Below, piece by piece: positions 1-18,531 of a stretch of 64,000 bases of DNA. Positions within the stretch are counted from its first letter, which is position 1. Each line of letters starts with the position of its first letter. The translations under genes were made by a program, and so were the position numbers. The notes under the pieces were generated by a model. It worked only from the letters and a program-made list of their open reading frames with translations. It was not told the origin of the DNA and did no database searches. The stretch comes from Chelonoidis abingdonii (Eukaryota; Chordata; Testudines; Testudinidae): NCBI RefSeq assembly GCF_003597395.2, contig NC_133770.1:1987872-2051871 (forward strand), written 5' to 3'.

Positions 1-839
1 TTACTTGTTTTTGGGGCCACTCTTCCAGGTTTTTCTCTGCAGCCATGAGGGCTTGAAACATACTTGTTAAACAATCAAAGCTGAGGTTTTCATGTACTCA
101 CTGGACTCCAGGAGCTGGGGCTTTCAGAACAAGCACCAAATATTGCTAGAGTAGTGGTAACATCACAAGAATTGGCAGAGTGGCTCCATGCAAATGTACC
201 AGAGCAGTCGGCGAGGGGTGGAGCTGGGAGGTGATACCTTCCCCAGGTCCCTGCAATCCCATAGGCTCAGCACATCAAGCTGGGAATGTCTGAAAGCCAG
301 CACACACTCACATAGCCAGTGCCCTGCCACAGGAATGGGCAGATGCGTCTACACTGCACAACACACCTGCAAAAGGAAGTCTCAGAGCCTAGTTCGTCAG
401 GGCGGGGCTGGCACTACAGCTACAAAGAGCCATGCAGACATTGCCGCTGGGCCTCTGAGCCTGCAGGAGCAGAGGGGAGTTCAGAACCGGAGCGGGGATG
501 TCTACACAGCTTGCTCAGTGCAGCAGCACAAGCTCGACTGCAGACCTGGGCTCTGAGATTCAGAGCCATGGGGCGGGGGCGTTGCAGCGCAGACAGCACA
601 CCCCCATACCCCCCGGGGTATGTCTGCACAGCACAGTGAACCCGGGCTTGTGGACTCGATGTTTCGAAGCCTGGGCTTGAGCATCCACACTAATCCGGGT
701 GGGGCTCGCCGCCCTGCTGCCAGGTCTGGATTGCAGGAGGCAGAGCTCCCGGCTCGGGCCAGCGGCTTGAGCTGCGTCCACACGGCAGCAGGGCAAGGCT
801 TGGCCCCGGCTCAGCGGGCACGGGCTCCCCCCACCCCTG
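1..839. other. 5' flank of first KRAB-ZNF gene, no gene seen
   Basis: I see no convincing coding exon here. The stretch has five spaced copies of a degenerate GTCTACAC-like word (near 348, 500, 622, 685 and 776) and becomes steadily more GC-rich to the right. Such words are typical of old MITE-like sequence in turtle genomes, but I cannot define ends or target-site duplications. The short open frames overlap in all frames and look like chance. Confidence 0.3.
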
Positions 840-1079
840 GTTTTTGCGCTGCGCCCCCGCGCCGGGTCTCGGAGCTGTCAATCAAGCGGGACTACATCTC
901 CCACAATGCCCCGGGAGGCGAGGGGCTGGCTGGCTGCGGAGCATCTCGGCCCGGCCGGCCGGGCGCTACAATCAGCCGGGAGGGGAGTGCAGCCCGCGGG
1001 CCGACCGGCGCCCTGCTCAGCCTGGCCCCGATCCCTGCGCCCCGCCAGCCCTGGGGCCAAGGGGCCGGAGGCCAGGGGG
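840..1079 (+). promoter_or_regulatory. CpG-rich promoter and 5' UTR of first KRAB-ZNF gene with ZNF143-like site
   Basis: This GC- and CpG-rich stretch lies directly before the first coding exon. At 890-909 it contains ACTACATCTCCCACAATGCC, which closely follows the Staf/ZNF143 element (ACTACAATTCCCAGAATGC), a known activator site of many vertebrate promoters. The presumed start codon at 1080 is in a good context, with G at -3 and G at +4. No TATA box is evident. The transcription start cannot be placed from sequence alone. Confidence 0.6.
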
Positions 1080-7184
<6,105 letters not shown>

Positions 7185-8510
7185 GATAGAACCATTTGTG
7201 TGGGTGGAATGTGGCAAACACTGTCTGGGAGCTGGGAGCTGTCAAGATGCAGGAGTGAAAGACTGTGAGCTCTAGATTAGGCAGAACTGCTTCTGTGAGA
7301 GAACGTGTCTTCAGAGGCCAACAGAAAAGCCTCCTTGGAAGCTACCTTCCAACCTGGGTGTGCAAAAGTGATGTTTGTGACACACACACTTAACTCTCCA
7401 GGCCCATCCTTGGTGTGGGACCTTGCGTAAAAACAGCTGACGTGTCAGTCTTCTCTCCAGAGTACGAATTTTCTACAAGCAACTCGATTGGTCTCCTAAA
7501 TGTATATGTTGTTTGGCTGCCTAGTAAATATGCTAAAATATCTTAACCAAAATATAAATAAGTGCCCCATTGCATATGCTAGCTTTCTAATTACAGTAGA
7601 ACCGTGCTGCTTTGCACAAGTGTCTGTGAAAATTGCTGAATCTTACAAATAAGACGCTCAGCGTATAATCAAAGAGCAAGGCCGCTGCCTTGTAATGGAC
7701 ATTGTTCGTTTATTCGGGCACGGCGTTTCAGTTTGTTTATGCTATAGCTATTAGGAAGTGTTCTGCGGTGTACTTTGTGGAAGTGAGGAAGTCTGAGTAA
7801 TATGCGAACTCACTACACCACTTGATCAGATCTTGGCAGAAAATTGTGGCCAAGCTCTTTCTTTCATTTGTTTAGTGACGTAATTAGCAATGGTCTTCTG
7901 TGTCTGCTTTGATTTTATCCTTCCTGTGTGTCTCCTGTGTAAATCACAGGCCATTTTAAATTAGCAAGTATTACCACTAAGATGCTATTCGTAGTCACAT
8001 GCACGTCCCTATGGAATGATGCAGCATGCTGGATCAAATCCATGTTAATACACACACAAAAGGGGGGGGAGATTTTTCTCTCTAATCAATAAGTTAAAAG
8101 CCTCTAAAAATGGCAGATACTCTCTGAGGTGCATGCCAACCCCCTTCTCCTTCCACCTGGCACACTGCCCCTGCCCATCCATATCTCTCTTGTGCCCTGA
8201 ACTCAAGTGTCTAGTGTGTCCATTTCCTGTCCTTATTTCTCCCGCCAGTTTCCTATCGCCATACAGCAGTGGATTCTCTATGCTGCTCAAGAGTTGGATC
8301 CCTTGAGGGATAATCCAGTCCCACTGATTTGACTTGAATAGGAGTCAGATTGGGCCTGTTCGGTGTGGGCATGAGATCCTAGGGTGACCACCATCTCCCT
8401 GTGACCTGTGGAGGTGCCACCCGAGGCTGGACTGAAAGCTGATGTCGCTGCCTCTCCAGTGTTTGCTACAAGAGAGTTAATCTGCAGATTTTACTCACAG
8501 AGCCCATCAC
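7185..8510 (+). other. 3' UTR and flank of first gene
   Basis: AT-rich sequence following the stop codon. No perfect AATAAA occurs in the first 1.3 kb. AATATAAATAAG near 7551 is a possible weak polyadenylation context but is not strong enough to annotate. No further exon or clear repeat was seen. Confidence 0.35.
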
Positions 8511-8515
8511 CTCGA

Positions 8516-8710
8516 CCAGTGATACTCAGACTGCAGCTCGCAAGCCACAAGTGGCTCTTTACTGGGTCTTCTGCGGCTCTTTGCAGCGTGCGATATTAAA
8601 ACGCCGTGTGATTGAATTGTTAACCAATCAGGATGCTTTTACATTGTAATTAACCAATTCAATTATCAGCTTAATCTAAGTTAGTAACTTATTTGCTGTG
8701 AGAATAATTG
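8516..8710. mobile_element. hAT MITE fragment
   Basis: The left end reads CAGTGATACTCAGACTGCAG, followed by CTCGCAAGCCACAAGTGGCT and an AT-rich interior. This is like the widespread amniote hAT MITEs that begin CAGTGGTTCTCA. I could not find a matching right terminus, so the right limit is approximate. Confidence 0.45.
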
Positions 8711-9890
8711 CACATAAAACCAAGTATTTTCCCTGTTGGTCACGCTGCTGGGACTTTTGGGGTCACGTTGATCGTTAATTTTGGCTCCTGAACCACTAAG
8801 TTCTGAGGATAACTGTCCTAGACACTTCGGTCCGTCTGCTGCAGGTGTTTCTGATGTGCAGGATTTGTGGTGGCTTCTTGCCTGGGCCCTTGCGGGTTTG
8901 ATAATCAGCTGGTTGCTGTAAGGAGATGTAGGTACGAAATGCAGGTTGGGTGAAGGTTTTGTAAAACCTGACAGGAATAAACCCTCATCCCTGTTGCTTT
9001 TTAATTTAAATGAACCAGTTTGGGGGTTTATCAATCCCCTGCAGTGCTGCGTGGCACTGTGTTACATGAGGACAGGAAGTGAAAGGGACCACAAGCAGGA
9101 AAGCTGCTAGCAAAGCAAGCTGTGTGGTTCCACTTCCCAAGCAGAATGAAGTGCAAAATGTGACCTGAAACCAGCCTCATTCATGAGGAGCCAAAGGGGA
9201 TGGTTTCATTTTTTCTGCGTTAATACTGGAGCAGAGTTTGATGTATTTATTATATTGACAGTTTCCTTTTAAGAAGTTGTGTGGCGTATTCTCACAGGAG
9301 TCTAGTCTGTCCAGCAAAAGGCCAGCCATCAAACACAGAACTCAACACAAAAATTTCAGTGTAGAGCGGTGCCGGCGGGGGGGGCTTAGCCGGGCTGGAG
9401 GGGGCCCTATCCGAAAAGGGACCGAGTCGGGGAATGCAGCTCTGTTCTCTGAAAGAGGAGCCTGAGTGAGGAGACTGGAAGCAAGGCCTGCGGTGGGATT
9501 CAGTGAACGTATCTTAGCCGAAGTTCTGCATGCACTGTATTGTGTGGGACGCTGGGAACGGTGTAGCACTGTAACGGCTGTATGGGGTCCTGCTTTTGCT
9601 TTCTTTTACCTTCAAAAGAACAATTAAAATAATATCAACTGAAAGTAAGTGTGTCAGGGGGGCCTTACCAGCTGTTCTCTCCAGGGACACGCGGGAAGGA
9701 CCAGGAAGTGGCTGGCAGTAGCGCAGATCCCAGTCTCTGCCCCACAGCTGAGGGGCAGGAACCAGTGAGGTAGTTAATTGGAGAAAGGCTGCTTTGCGGG
9801 AGTCCAGGTCTGCTTCTCTGTACAACAGGCATGGAGGCCAGTCCGGAAAAGTGCAGACGGTGGCCAGGCCCAGCACTGCCGAACAGATAA
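8711..9890. other. Intergenic, nothing recognised
   Basis: Mixed-composition single-copy-looking sequence. No splice-bounded exon, transposase or repeat end was recognised. Open frames in it are short and overlapping. Confidence 0.3.
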
Positions 9891-9897
9891 ACTAGCC

Positions 9898-10242
9898 CAG
9901 TGGTTCTCACCCAGGAGTCCAGGGCCCCCGAGGGGGCCTCGAGCCGGTTTCAGGGGGGGTCACCAAGCAGGGCCAGCATTAGACTCGCTGGGCCCAGGGC
10001 AGAAAGCCAAAGCCCCTTTGCATAGGGCTGAATCCCAGGCCCTTGAGCCCCCCCAGCCAGGGCTGAAACCGAAGCCTGAGCAATGTAGCTTTGTGGGGGC
10101 CCCTGTGACATGGAGCCCTGGGCAATCACCTGGCTTGCTACCCCATAATGCTCACCCTGGTTTTTATATGCAGAAAACCAGGTGGGCCATGGAGATTTTA
10201 TAGCGGGGGGGGGCTCAGAAAGAAAAACGCTGAGACCCCCTG
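9898..10242. mobile_element. hAT MITE
   Basis: Termini are CAGTGGTTCTCACC at the left and the complement of CAGGGGGTCTCAGCG at the right. The flanks share CTAG in the middle of an 8-bp window (AACTAGCC and CGCTAGAT), as expected for a decayed hAT target-site duplication. The interior is C-rich with AAGCC words and no coding capacity. Confidence 0.6.
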
Positions 10243-11146
10243 CGCTAGATAGAGAGTCTCTGACCCCCATCAGACAGACCCCGCCAAGGAAAGCCATGTG
10301 ATCAGCCAGACATGCTGAGTACCAGTGTTCAATCCCACAGCTTTCTATTGCACCCCTTGGACGCTGGCTGCGTGGGTCTCGGGGGCCAATGGAGCAGTGG
10401 GAATCGGTGAAGAGCCGGCTGGCTGCATGATGCTGATTCTTTCTATTTTCAGCTTCTAAACTGCAGCTACAGTGACATCAAATATTTCCCCGGTGTAACT
10501 TTTCCTTAAAGCAAACTGCTCTTGTCATAATTAGTTTAGCCTGATATCAAGCCTGGGCCATGGTGCAAGTGGAATCCATTTCTTACCAGTACACAGGGAG
10601 CCATAAGGGGCACATGACCCTCCACGTGACTCTGCCTTGCCCGGGCCCCCCATGTTCGGTGAAAAGAGCAGAATGTGGGGCCACTGGACAGCCCCATGTG
10701 CCAGCTCCTCCGGCACGGCTGTATCGCCCCCAGCCCTTCCCCACAGAGTCTCTTCTGTCTGTACAGCCGCCGTGCCAGAGGAGCTACCGGAGTGGGGCCA
10801 CCCCATGGCCTGACATTCTCCTTTCCCACTGTGGGTCAGGGCTCTCGCAGGAACTGCAGCGGGGAAAGGAGCAGAACGCCAACCTCTCCTCCAGTGCTTG
10901 TACCGCTGCCCGCCCAGTAGCCCCACATTCTGCTGCTCCTCTTTCCGGCTATCCGTACCAGCTATAAATATCTTGCAGGTGCAGCGGACCGGACCAGACT
11001 GGACCGGACTGCCCTACTTGCACTGCTGAGCTTGGGCCAAATAATGGAAGAGCGGATGAGGGATTGAGTTGATTAAGGGTGGGAATGTAACTAATGCCAG
11101 ACTGCCTGGCTTTGTGGAACATGGGTCTTGTCCAACAACCTGCTGT
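10243..11146. other. Intergenic, nothing recognised
   Basis: GC-moderate DNA with overlapping short frames on both strands (for example near 10531-10967). None has a conserved motif or a flanking splice site that I could recognise. Confidence 0.3.
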
Positions 11147-11675
11147 CGTAAGAACAGTCTCACTGGGTCACACCAATGATCCATCAGTGTCCTGTCTTCT
11201 GACAGTGGCCAGTGCCAAGTGCTTCTGGCAGTCGGAGGTTTAGTGACACCCAGAGCAGGGGGTTGCATTCCTGCCCATCTTGGCTAATAGTCATTGATGG
11301 ACCCATCTTCCATGAACTTGTCTAATTCTTTTTTGAACACAATTATACTCTTGGCCTTCACAGCATCCTCTGGCAAGGAGTTCCACAGGTTGACTGTGCA
11401 TTGTGTGAAAAAAATACTTTCTTTTGTTTATTTTAATTCTACTACCTATTAATTTCATTGGGTGAGGGTGACTCCTGGTTCTTCTGTTATGCGAAGGGGT
11501 AAGTAACAGTTCCCTATTCACTTTCTCCACACCATCCATGATTTTGTAGACCTCTATCATATCCCTGCTTAGTTGTCTCTTTTCTAACCTGAACAGTCCC
11601 AGTCTTTTGAATTTCACCTCATATGGAGGTTATTCCATCCCCCTAATCATTTTGTTTCTCTTTGCACCTAAGTTA
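11147..11675 (-). mobile_element. CR1 LINE, 3' portion (5'-truncated)
   Basis: The minus strand encodes the C-terminal CR1 ORF2 segment, with RLGLFRLEKRQLSRDMIEVY and then KIMDGVEKVNRELLLTPSHN, followed by the CR1 3' UTR. It includes the complement of CACCAATGATCCATC and CCAGTGTCCTGTCTTCTGAC-type wording seen again at 17155-17200. It is interrupted by frameshifts and stops and is an old, dead copy. It lies head to head with the plus-strand CR1 that follows. Confidence 0.85.
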
Positions 11676-12985
11676 TTTCATTCTTTGGTGAGATTACAAA
11701 TGACTATGTAAATGTTAGACTTTTCTAGGAGATTTGACTTAGTACCACATGGCATTCTTATTAAAACTAGCTCTATACAATGTCAATAGAGCACGTTAAC
11801 TGGTTTAAGAACTAGCTAACTGACGGATCTCAAAACATAGTCGTCAATGGGGAATCAGCAGCAAACGGGTGTTTCTAGTGAGGTTCCACAGGGATCAGTA
11901 TGAGGTCCAACACTGTTCCACACTTTCATCAGTGATCTGCAAGTAAATATAAAATCCTGGTTGATAAAATTGGTGGATGAGAGAGGTTGGCAGGAGGACA
12001 ACAGGGCAGTCAGACAGTGCGATCTGCATCGCTTGGTAAAGTGGGCCCATTCAATCCAAACACATTTTAGTACAGCCAAATGCAAAGTCTTATACAGGTA
12101 GGAAGCAGGAACGCGGACCCCACCTACAGATGTGGGAATGGAGCCTGACTCTCAAAATCGTCTGGGGGGAGAGCGGACAAGAAACTAGACCTGAGCTCCC
12201 AGCGTGTTTCTTTGGCAAACAGGGCTAATGCGATCCCAGGATGTATTAACAGAGGAGCGGTGAGTGGAGTAGGCAGGGCATTATACCCTGGTACACAGCA
12301 GTGGTGAGACCGATGCTGGAATACTACATCCAGTTCTGGTGTCCACGTTTCGAAAAGGATGTTGGGCAGAAAAGAGCCACAAAAATGACTCAGCTGAAGA
12401 AAATGCGAGAGACTGGAAGAGTTCCATCTGTTCATGAAAGGGAAGCCTGAGCCTTGCTTACAGCCTGGGGAGAAAATACCGGGTACGAGCGGGCTCTTTA
12501 ATCCAGCAGAATCATCACAAGAACTAATGGCTGGACGCTGAAGCCAGACAAATTCGAATGAGAAATGAGACACGAATTTGCAACAGTGAGGGGCTTAACC
12601 CTGGAAACAAAGGATCAAGGCAGTGGTGGATTCTCTAGTTCCTCATGCCTCCAGATCCAGACGGGCTGCCTTGTGGGAGATAGACAATCACATATGAGTT
12701 ACTGCATTGCATTTAGTAAAATATGGGTTACTGGGTCAATACAGGGGTAACTGGATGATGTGTAATTGCCTGTGAGATACATGAGGTCAGACTAGATCGG
12801 TGGTTTTCAACCTGTGGTTCGTGGACCCCAGGGGGGCTACAGACTAAGATTTCCAAAGAGGCCCACATTTCCATTCGGAATTTTCTAGGGGGCCACAAAT
12901 GAAAAAAGGTTGAAAACCACTGGACTAGCTGCTTGAATGGTCCCTTCTGGCTTTAACATCTCTGAGGGGAATGGGGGAGGGCAGG
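11676..12985 (+). mobile_element. CR1 LINE, ORF2 3' half
   Basis: The plus strand reads through reverse-transcriptase motif wording (EVPQGSV...PTLFHTFISDL) near 11880-11940. It then reaches the C-terminal region and a 3' end near 12790-12980 containing AGGTCAGACTAGA and AATGGTCCCTTCTGGC. Frames are broken many times. A hAT MITE is inserted near its 3' end (12798-12922). Confidence 0.75.
12798..12922. mobile_element. 125-bp hAT MITE with 8-bp TSD
   Basis: The left terminus is CGGTGGTTTTCAACC and the right terminus is GGTTGAAAACCACTG, an almost perfect inverted repeat. The target-site duplication is GACTAGAT (12790-12797) and GACTAGCT (12923-12930). It is inserted into the 3' end of the preceding CR1, so it is younger than that LINE. 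Confidence 0.85.
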
Positions 12986-13540
12986 CTCTGCCCGTGGGGG
13001 TGCTTGGGTCTGGCAAGATGAGCTGAGGGCCAGGCGGAGATGTCACCTGGACAAATTTCAGAGATGGTTTTAGAACTGGGGTGGCTCCAAATCAGCTGAG
13101 AGCTGCAGTTTGATGTGGAATCAGCCAGTAAGTGACTTGCTCATTAGTCACATGCAGGCAGCGCAGATGCTGCATAGAAAGGGGTGCAGCCAGGTTAGCA
13201 GAACATTAACCAGCCTTTACCACTGCTGCTAGCACCACCTACGCACAGTTGGCCTGACTGGGGGGATGGGAGGGGAGACAGAACCATTCCAACACTCTCC
13301 CGATCTAGCCCACAGTCCATTCTCACATGGTACCATGATTCCGTCACGTCGCTCAGCCTTGGTTCTACAGGAACCACCCAACGCATGTTCTGCTGCGGAC
13401 TCCCAACAGTTAGAGAAGCTCACAGGTGAATCTGGATCCAATCTTCACAGCTCCAGCTCTAAGGGAAATAACTCTGCTTCTCCAGCCAAGGATCTCAGGG
13501 CACTCGATAGACGTGAATACGAGAGCTTCGCAAGTCACCA
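12986..13540. other. Intergenic, nothing recognised
   Basis: No recognised element. The plus-strand frame covering 13266-13592 runs into the MIR-like sequence and shows no domain. Confidence 0.3.
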
Positions 13541-13544
13541 CTCT

Positions 13545-13715
13545 CCTCTGACCACTACGAATATTATCTCCATTTTACAAGTGGGAAACTGAGAACCAGA
13601 GAGGCGTTGTGAGTTTCCCATGGTCATCTAGCAAGTCAGTGGCAGAGCCAGAAATAGTATCCAGGTGTCCTGAGCCTGGTCTTGTATCTTTAACCACAAG
13701 ACCATCATGATCTGA
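13545..13715 (+). repeat. MIR-like ancient SINE
   Basis: ATTATCTCCATTTTACAAGT then GGGAAACTGAGAACCAGAGA and AGCAAGTCAGTGGCAGAGCC follow the core wording of amniote MIR/CORE-SINE elements. It ends in a region naming the usual ACCACAAGACCAT box. Ends are diffuse, as is usual for this old family. Confidence 0.7.
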
Positions 13716-14020
13716 GTGTCCTGTCTCCAGAGTCTTTTACAAAGAAGGACCCTCCTGTGTTTACATGGCTGAAGCGCCCTTCAGTGCAGCATGGGTGCAG
13801 TCCTGCATGGCTGGCTAAGGAAAGAGAAGATCCAGCCATGCCCTGATGTCCTCACTCAGTCTGCAATCAGGGCTATGCCTGGGTATCGGCAGCAAGATGG
13901 AAATCCTGACTCTGCCTCCCGGCCAATCTGGGCTGCTCCTCACCCACCCTGGCTAACCAGATGAGGGGAGGGGTAATTAGAAAACAAACCTCTCTCTCCA
14001 TTTATTTCAGACACACCCCC

Positions 14021-15093
14021 TGTGACAATGCTGGCAGCCAGCTGCAGTCACTCAATCAAGGGGAACTGCAAACCAAACAGGGCAGACAAACCCCAAACGC
14101 TTGTGGTTATTCCAATACTTAGATTTACCACCCAACACAAAACAGCTTCTGTAGCACCTCCCTGGTTACTCAGAGTCCAAACAACGCAGTTCCCTTAAAG
14201 TGCCCAGCCTCAGGCCTCCGTCCAGACACATCTGTCATATGTGATGATGATTTCTGAAAATCTTATCATGTAAAAGAAAAGGTTCTTCCAATCCAAAGGA
14301 TCAGCCCCGTACCAGGTCCAATTATAACTTAGATCTCACCCAAAATACACACTTAGAGCCAATTCTTACTAACAAAGCTAAAATTTATTAAAAAAGAAAA
14401 GAGAGAGAGTGTTGGTTAAAAGATCAATCTACAGACAGACTTGAATTCAATTCTTGAGGTTCAGATACACAGTAGAGGTGAGCTTGTAGTAGCCAAAAGT
14501 CCTTTTAGAAATAGTCCATAGGTTATAGTCCAATATCCATATTCAGGGTGACACCAATCAAAGAATGGGGATCTCAATCCTTGTGGCTTAAGGTTTCCCC
14601 CTCTTGAAACCCAAAGCAGATCTGAGATGAAGAAGGATCGTGTCCCAGGCTTCTTATATATTTCTAGCAGCCTTTCAGCCTGAGAAAACAATAGCCTTAA
14701 CTCCTTCTCCCAAACATCCTGGCAGTTAGCACAGAGTAATTTATCTATTAAACAGTTCAGATTCTGGTACCACAACCTTAAACAGACACATAGACAATGA
14801 TACTATTTCACTCAAGTATCATTCTAAATGTTGATATTCCTTTTTTGATCTTTGCACTGAAGCTATAGCGATAGACAAGACTTGTTTGCTTACATCACAA
14901 GACCTGAGCAAACATCTACCCTTCTACCTCTAACAATGCCGGCTTCATCTCAAAGCTCTAGTCATTTACATACCTTCCTAATCAGTTCTTAAGGTTCACC
15001 CATGGGTCAGGTCAGTCGGTGAGATGAGTTAATTAACTCTTTCTGGCTCTGTCGTCTTTCAATGAGATATTATATTACACTCATAACATCACA
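14021..15093 (-). mobile_element. Solo LTR (about 1.07 kb), minus orientation
   Basis: The segment starts TGTGACAATG and ends AACATCACA, the TG...CA form of an LTR. Read on the minus strand it has a TATA-like ATATATAAG near 14650 and an AATAAA near 14386, in the order expected for U3-R. No internal retroelement genes adjoin it. Possible 5-bp flanks (CCCCC and CTCCT) match only partly, so the insertion is old or the ends are slightly off. The LTR class (Gypsy or ERV) is not resolved. Confidence 0.6.
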
Positions 15094-16980
15094 CTCCTGC
15101 ATTGAGGTCATGCTGGCTGGTTCCACTCCCGTGTGGTCCCTGCCTGCTTTGCATCAGCCAGGGACCCCTGGGAACCAGAGTCACCCCCACAACAGAAATG
15201 CATGTGGACAGGCTTGGGTAGGTCCTGCAGGGGGTCACACAGGGGCAATAGATATTATTTCACACCCCAATGTGTGTATCAGCCATTAACTGTCTCAGGC
15301 ACTTCCCTGTTTGGGGTTGAGTGTTGCCCCATGAAGGCGGTGTGAGGACGTGGCCTCCAAGGGATATGGAGCCAGTGTACCTCCCATCCCCCTGCGCAGA
15401 CTCCATGTGTGGGGGCAGCTGAGGTGCTGAGTGGGGCCGTTGTTACAGGTGCTGGTGGTGCTGGGGACCCCGCAGTCTCTGTTCCTGGAGAAGTGAGCGG
15501 AGTCAGGGCATGGCAGAAGGGGCTGTGCTGGGAGGTGAGGAAGGAGGGTACCACCATGTCACTTCTTCAGTCTCAGTTCCAGGAGCAGTCCTGTTCCTGC
15601 CGCAGGCAGTCTCCTGAAAGGCAAGGATTGAAGATAGGAGCCTGGTGAGACCCACTCCTCTGGGCCACTAAGCCACGCCGTAGCCCACAAGAGACTCCAG
15701 GTGTCAGTAATACACAGTTACGCCATCTTAATAAATGTTCTGGCTTTTCATTTGCATGATGAGTGTGTGAAGAGATTGATGGGAAAGGGACATCTTGCTG
15801 TGTCACGCATGCCAGCATTCACAGTTGGTACTAACATGGTTGGTGGCTAATCCAAATCAGATGCTAATTTTTAAAAATCCTAGGGGTCCTTGGCCTGAAG
15901 GTTTCTAGGCAGTGAGTGCTGTGCTGGGTGGAGATGCACCCAGGGCTTTGACACCTGCATGATTTAAGTTATTGGGAGTTGCAGGACCCCAGCAAGGCCC
16001 AGGATTGGGGTCCTTGCTATCAAGATTTTCTGCTGTGTCACGCATGCCGGCGGACACAGCTGGTACTGATGTGACAACTCATACAACTTAGCCCTTGCCG
16101 TGCATTTCCCACTCAAAGTGCTTTGCAGATATTAGCGAATTGCAGGAGTTTCTTAGGGACCGCTGTGCTGTGTGTCATTGTTATGGCAGAAGCCATTGGG
16201 CTTACTTATGGGCACGATGTTAACAGAGTTTTGGCACCTTTCATTGATGTATGTTTCACTTAAACAGTTGCAGGTTAATACCCACTACACTGCATTTGCT
16301 AATGACTTATGTTGTTATGTATGAACGCTATGTTATGAATAATGATCGTCATTTAATTGCTGGATTTCTGGTGCAATGTTACCCATGTGTTTAAAATGTT
16401 TAACAACGTATGTAATATTGACACGTTGCTGCACAATGCATGTGTAGGTTATGTTCTCTTTTCTACAGGTATGTAACCATAATAATATAATCATCTTAGT
16501 ATTATGCTTGCAACTGAGTCAGTACTATGCATCAATTAAATTTCAGGCACCATGCTAATTTTTAACATTTTCATTACATTTCTATATGTTCATTGTGTCT
16601 GGGAGAGATTTATACATGCAACTACCGTGTGTGCTTAGGGCACGTGGCATGTAAACAAACAGTGGTGCATGGTTGCTTTCACTATGCTATCTGTGGATAG
16701 CATGGATTGAAGTAGGTCTTTCTGTATGGATTTACAGGTGGCAGGATAACTGGACAGCCAAGAGTACAGTATTCTGACTGTTTGTGGTCACTGGTGATTT
16801 GAAATTCTTTGTTGTGGATGAAGAAGATTGTCTGAAATTTTCAACTTGTGTCACGAGAGGAGCAGAGTTAAGGTTGTTTTGAGGGTGTGTTTGTATCTGA
16901 GCATGGCAGAAGATACACCTGTGTGGAATAGGGCTGGATGAAGCTGAAACTGTCTAAAAGTTGTTGTTCTGGGAATATTA
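15094..16980. other. Intergenic, mostly unassigned
   Basis: No gene recognised. It contains a direct repeat of about 39 bp (15794-15833 and 16031-16069) and an AATAAA near 15730 with no associated gene. From 16080 to 16850 the sequence is AT-rich and featureless to me. Confidence 0.3.
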
Positions 16981-16984
16981 TGAT

Positions 16985-17115
16985 TTATGTTAGAATAGCT
17001 CTTAGCAGCCCTAGCCATAGACCAGGATCTCAGTGTGCTTGGTGCTGTATGAACACAGACCATAAGGACAGTCCCTCTTCCACAGAGCTGACAATCAAGG
17101 TGCAAGACAAGAGAC
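16985..17115 (+). repeat. Ancient interspersed repeat (L3/CR1-type 3' wording)
   Basis: GCAGCCCTAGCCATAGACCA and GTGCTTGGTGCTGTATGAAC then CAAGGTGCAAGACAAGAGAC follow a widespread sauropsid repeat whose consensus contains GCGCTGTACAAACACA. The family name is uncertain. Confidence 0.5.
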
Positions 17116-17140
17116 ACCAGATGGCAACACACAATGAGAA

Positions 17141-18531
17141 TGACCACACGGGGTCAGACCAATGATCCATCTAGTCCAGTGTCCTGTCTTCTGACAGCGG
17201 CCAGTGCCTGATGCTTCAGAGGGAATTAAGAAAACAGGCAGCCATTGAGTGAGCCATCCCCTGTCATCCAGTCCCAGCTTCTGGCAGTCAGAGGTTTAGG
17301 GACACCCAGAGCAGGGGGTTGCATCTCTGCCCACCCTGGCTAATAGCCATTGATGGACCTGTCCTCCATGAACTTATCTGGTTCTTTTTTGAACCCTGTT
17401 ATGGTCTTGGCCTTCACAACATCCTCTGGCAACAAGTTCCACAGCTTGACTGTGTGTTGTGTGAAAAAATACTTCCTTTTGTTTGTTTTAAAGCTGCCGC
17501 CTATTAATTTCATTTATTGACCCCTAGTTCTTGTGTTATGAGAAGGAGTAAATAACACTTCCTTATTTACTTTCTCCACACCAGTCATGATTTTATAGAC
17601 CTCAATCATATCTCCCTTTAGCCATCTCTTTTCCAAGCTGAAAACTCCCAGTCTTATTAATCTCTCCTCATACAGAAGCCGTTCCATACCCCTAATCATT
17701 TTTGTTGCCCTTCTCTGCACTTTTTCCCATTCTAATGTATCTTTTTTGAGATAGGGTGACCATTCTATTAATAATAATAATTAATAATAATAATAATTAT
17801 TATTACTATTTATTATTTATTATAGAACTGCATGCAGTATTCAAGATGTGGGCGTACCATGGATTTATGTAGTGACGTTATGATATTTTCTGTCTTATTA
17901 TCTATCCCTTTCCTAATGGTTCCAGATTATTTATGAATATGTTGAACGGCACAGACTGAAGTACAAATCCTTGAGGGGCCCTGCTATTTACCGCTTTCCA
18001 CTGTGAAAATTGACCATTATTCCTACTCTTTGTTTCCTGTCTTTTATCCAGTCACTGATCCACGAGAGGACCTTCCCTCATCCCGTGATAGCTTACTTTG
18101 CCTAAGAGCCTTTGGTGAGGGACCTTGTCAAAAGCTTTCTGAAAGTCTACATACACTATAGCAACTGGATCACTCTTGTCCCCATGCTTGTTGACCCCCT
18201 CAAAGAATTCCAGTAGATTGGTGAGGCATGATTTCCCTTTATAAAAACCATGTTGATGCTTCCTCAACAAATTGTGTTCATCTATGTGTCTGACAATTCT
18301 CTTCCTTACTGTTGTTTCAACCAATTTGCCTAGTACTGAAGTTAGTCTTACTGCCCTGTAATTGCCAGGATCACTTCTGGAGTCTTTTTTAAAAATTGAT
18401 GTCACCTTAGCTATCCTCCAGTCATCTGGTGTAGCGATAGGTTACATACCGTAGTTAGTAGTTCTACATTTCATACCTGAGTTTCTTCAGAACTCTTGGG
18501 TGAATGCCATCTGGTCCTGGTTGTGACGTTG
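17141..18531 (-). mobile_element. CR1 LINE segment 1 (3' end and reverse transcriptase)
   Basis: The right part encodes CR1 reverse transcriptase on the minus strand (DPGNYRAVRLTSVLGKLVET, then IVYVDFQKAFDKVPHQRLLG with the motif A aspartate). The left part encodes the ORF2 C-terminus (RLIRLGVFSLEKRWLKGDMI) and the 3' UTR. Stops and frameshifts show it is inactive. The LINE resumes at 19664, 21524 and 31391 beyond LTR insertions. It is one long copy whose 5' end lies near 32250. Confidence 0.9.
17765..17826. repeat. (TAA)n-type microsatellite inside CR1
   Basis: An imperfect run of TAATAA/TTATTA units lies inside the CR1 ORF2 3' region and interrupts its wording. Confidence 0.8.

Noticed and set aside
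7535..7570. Polyadenylation signal for the first gene (AATATAAATAAG)
   Set aside because: No AATAAA or ATTAAA with a clear downstream GU-rich element. It was left unannotated as a site.
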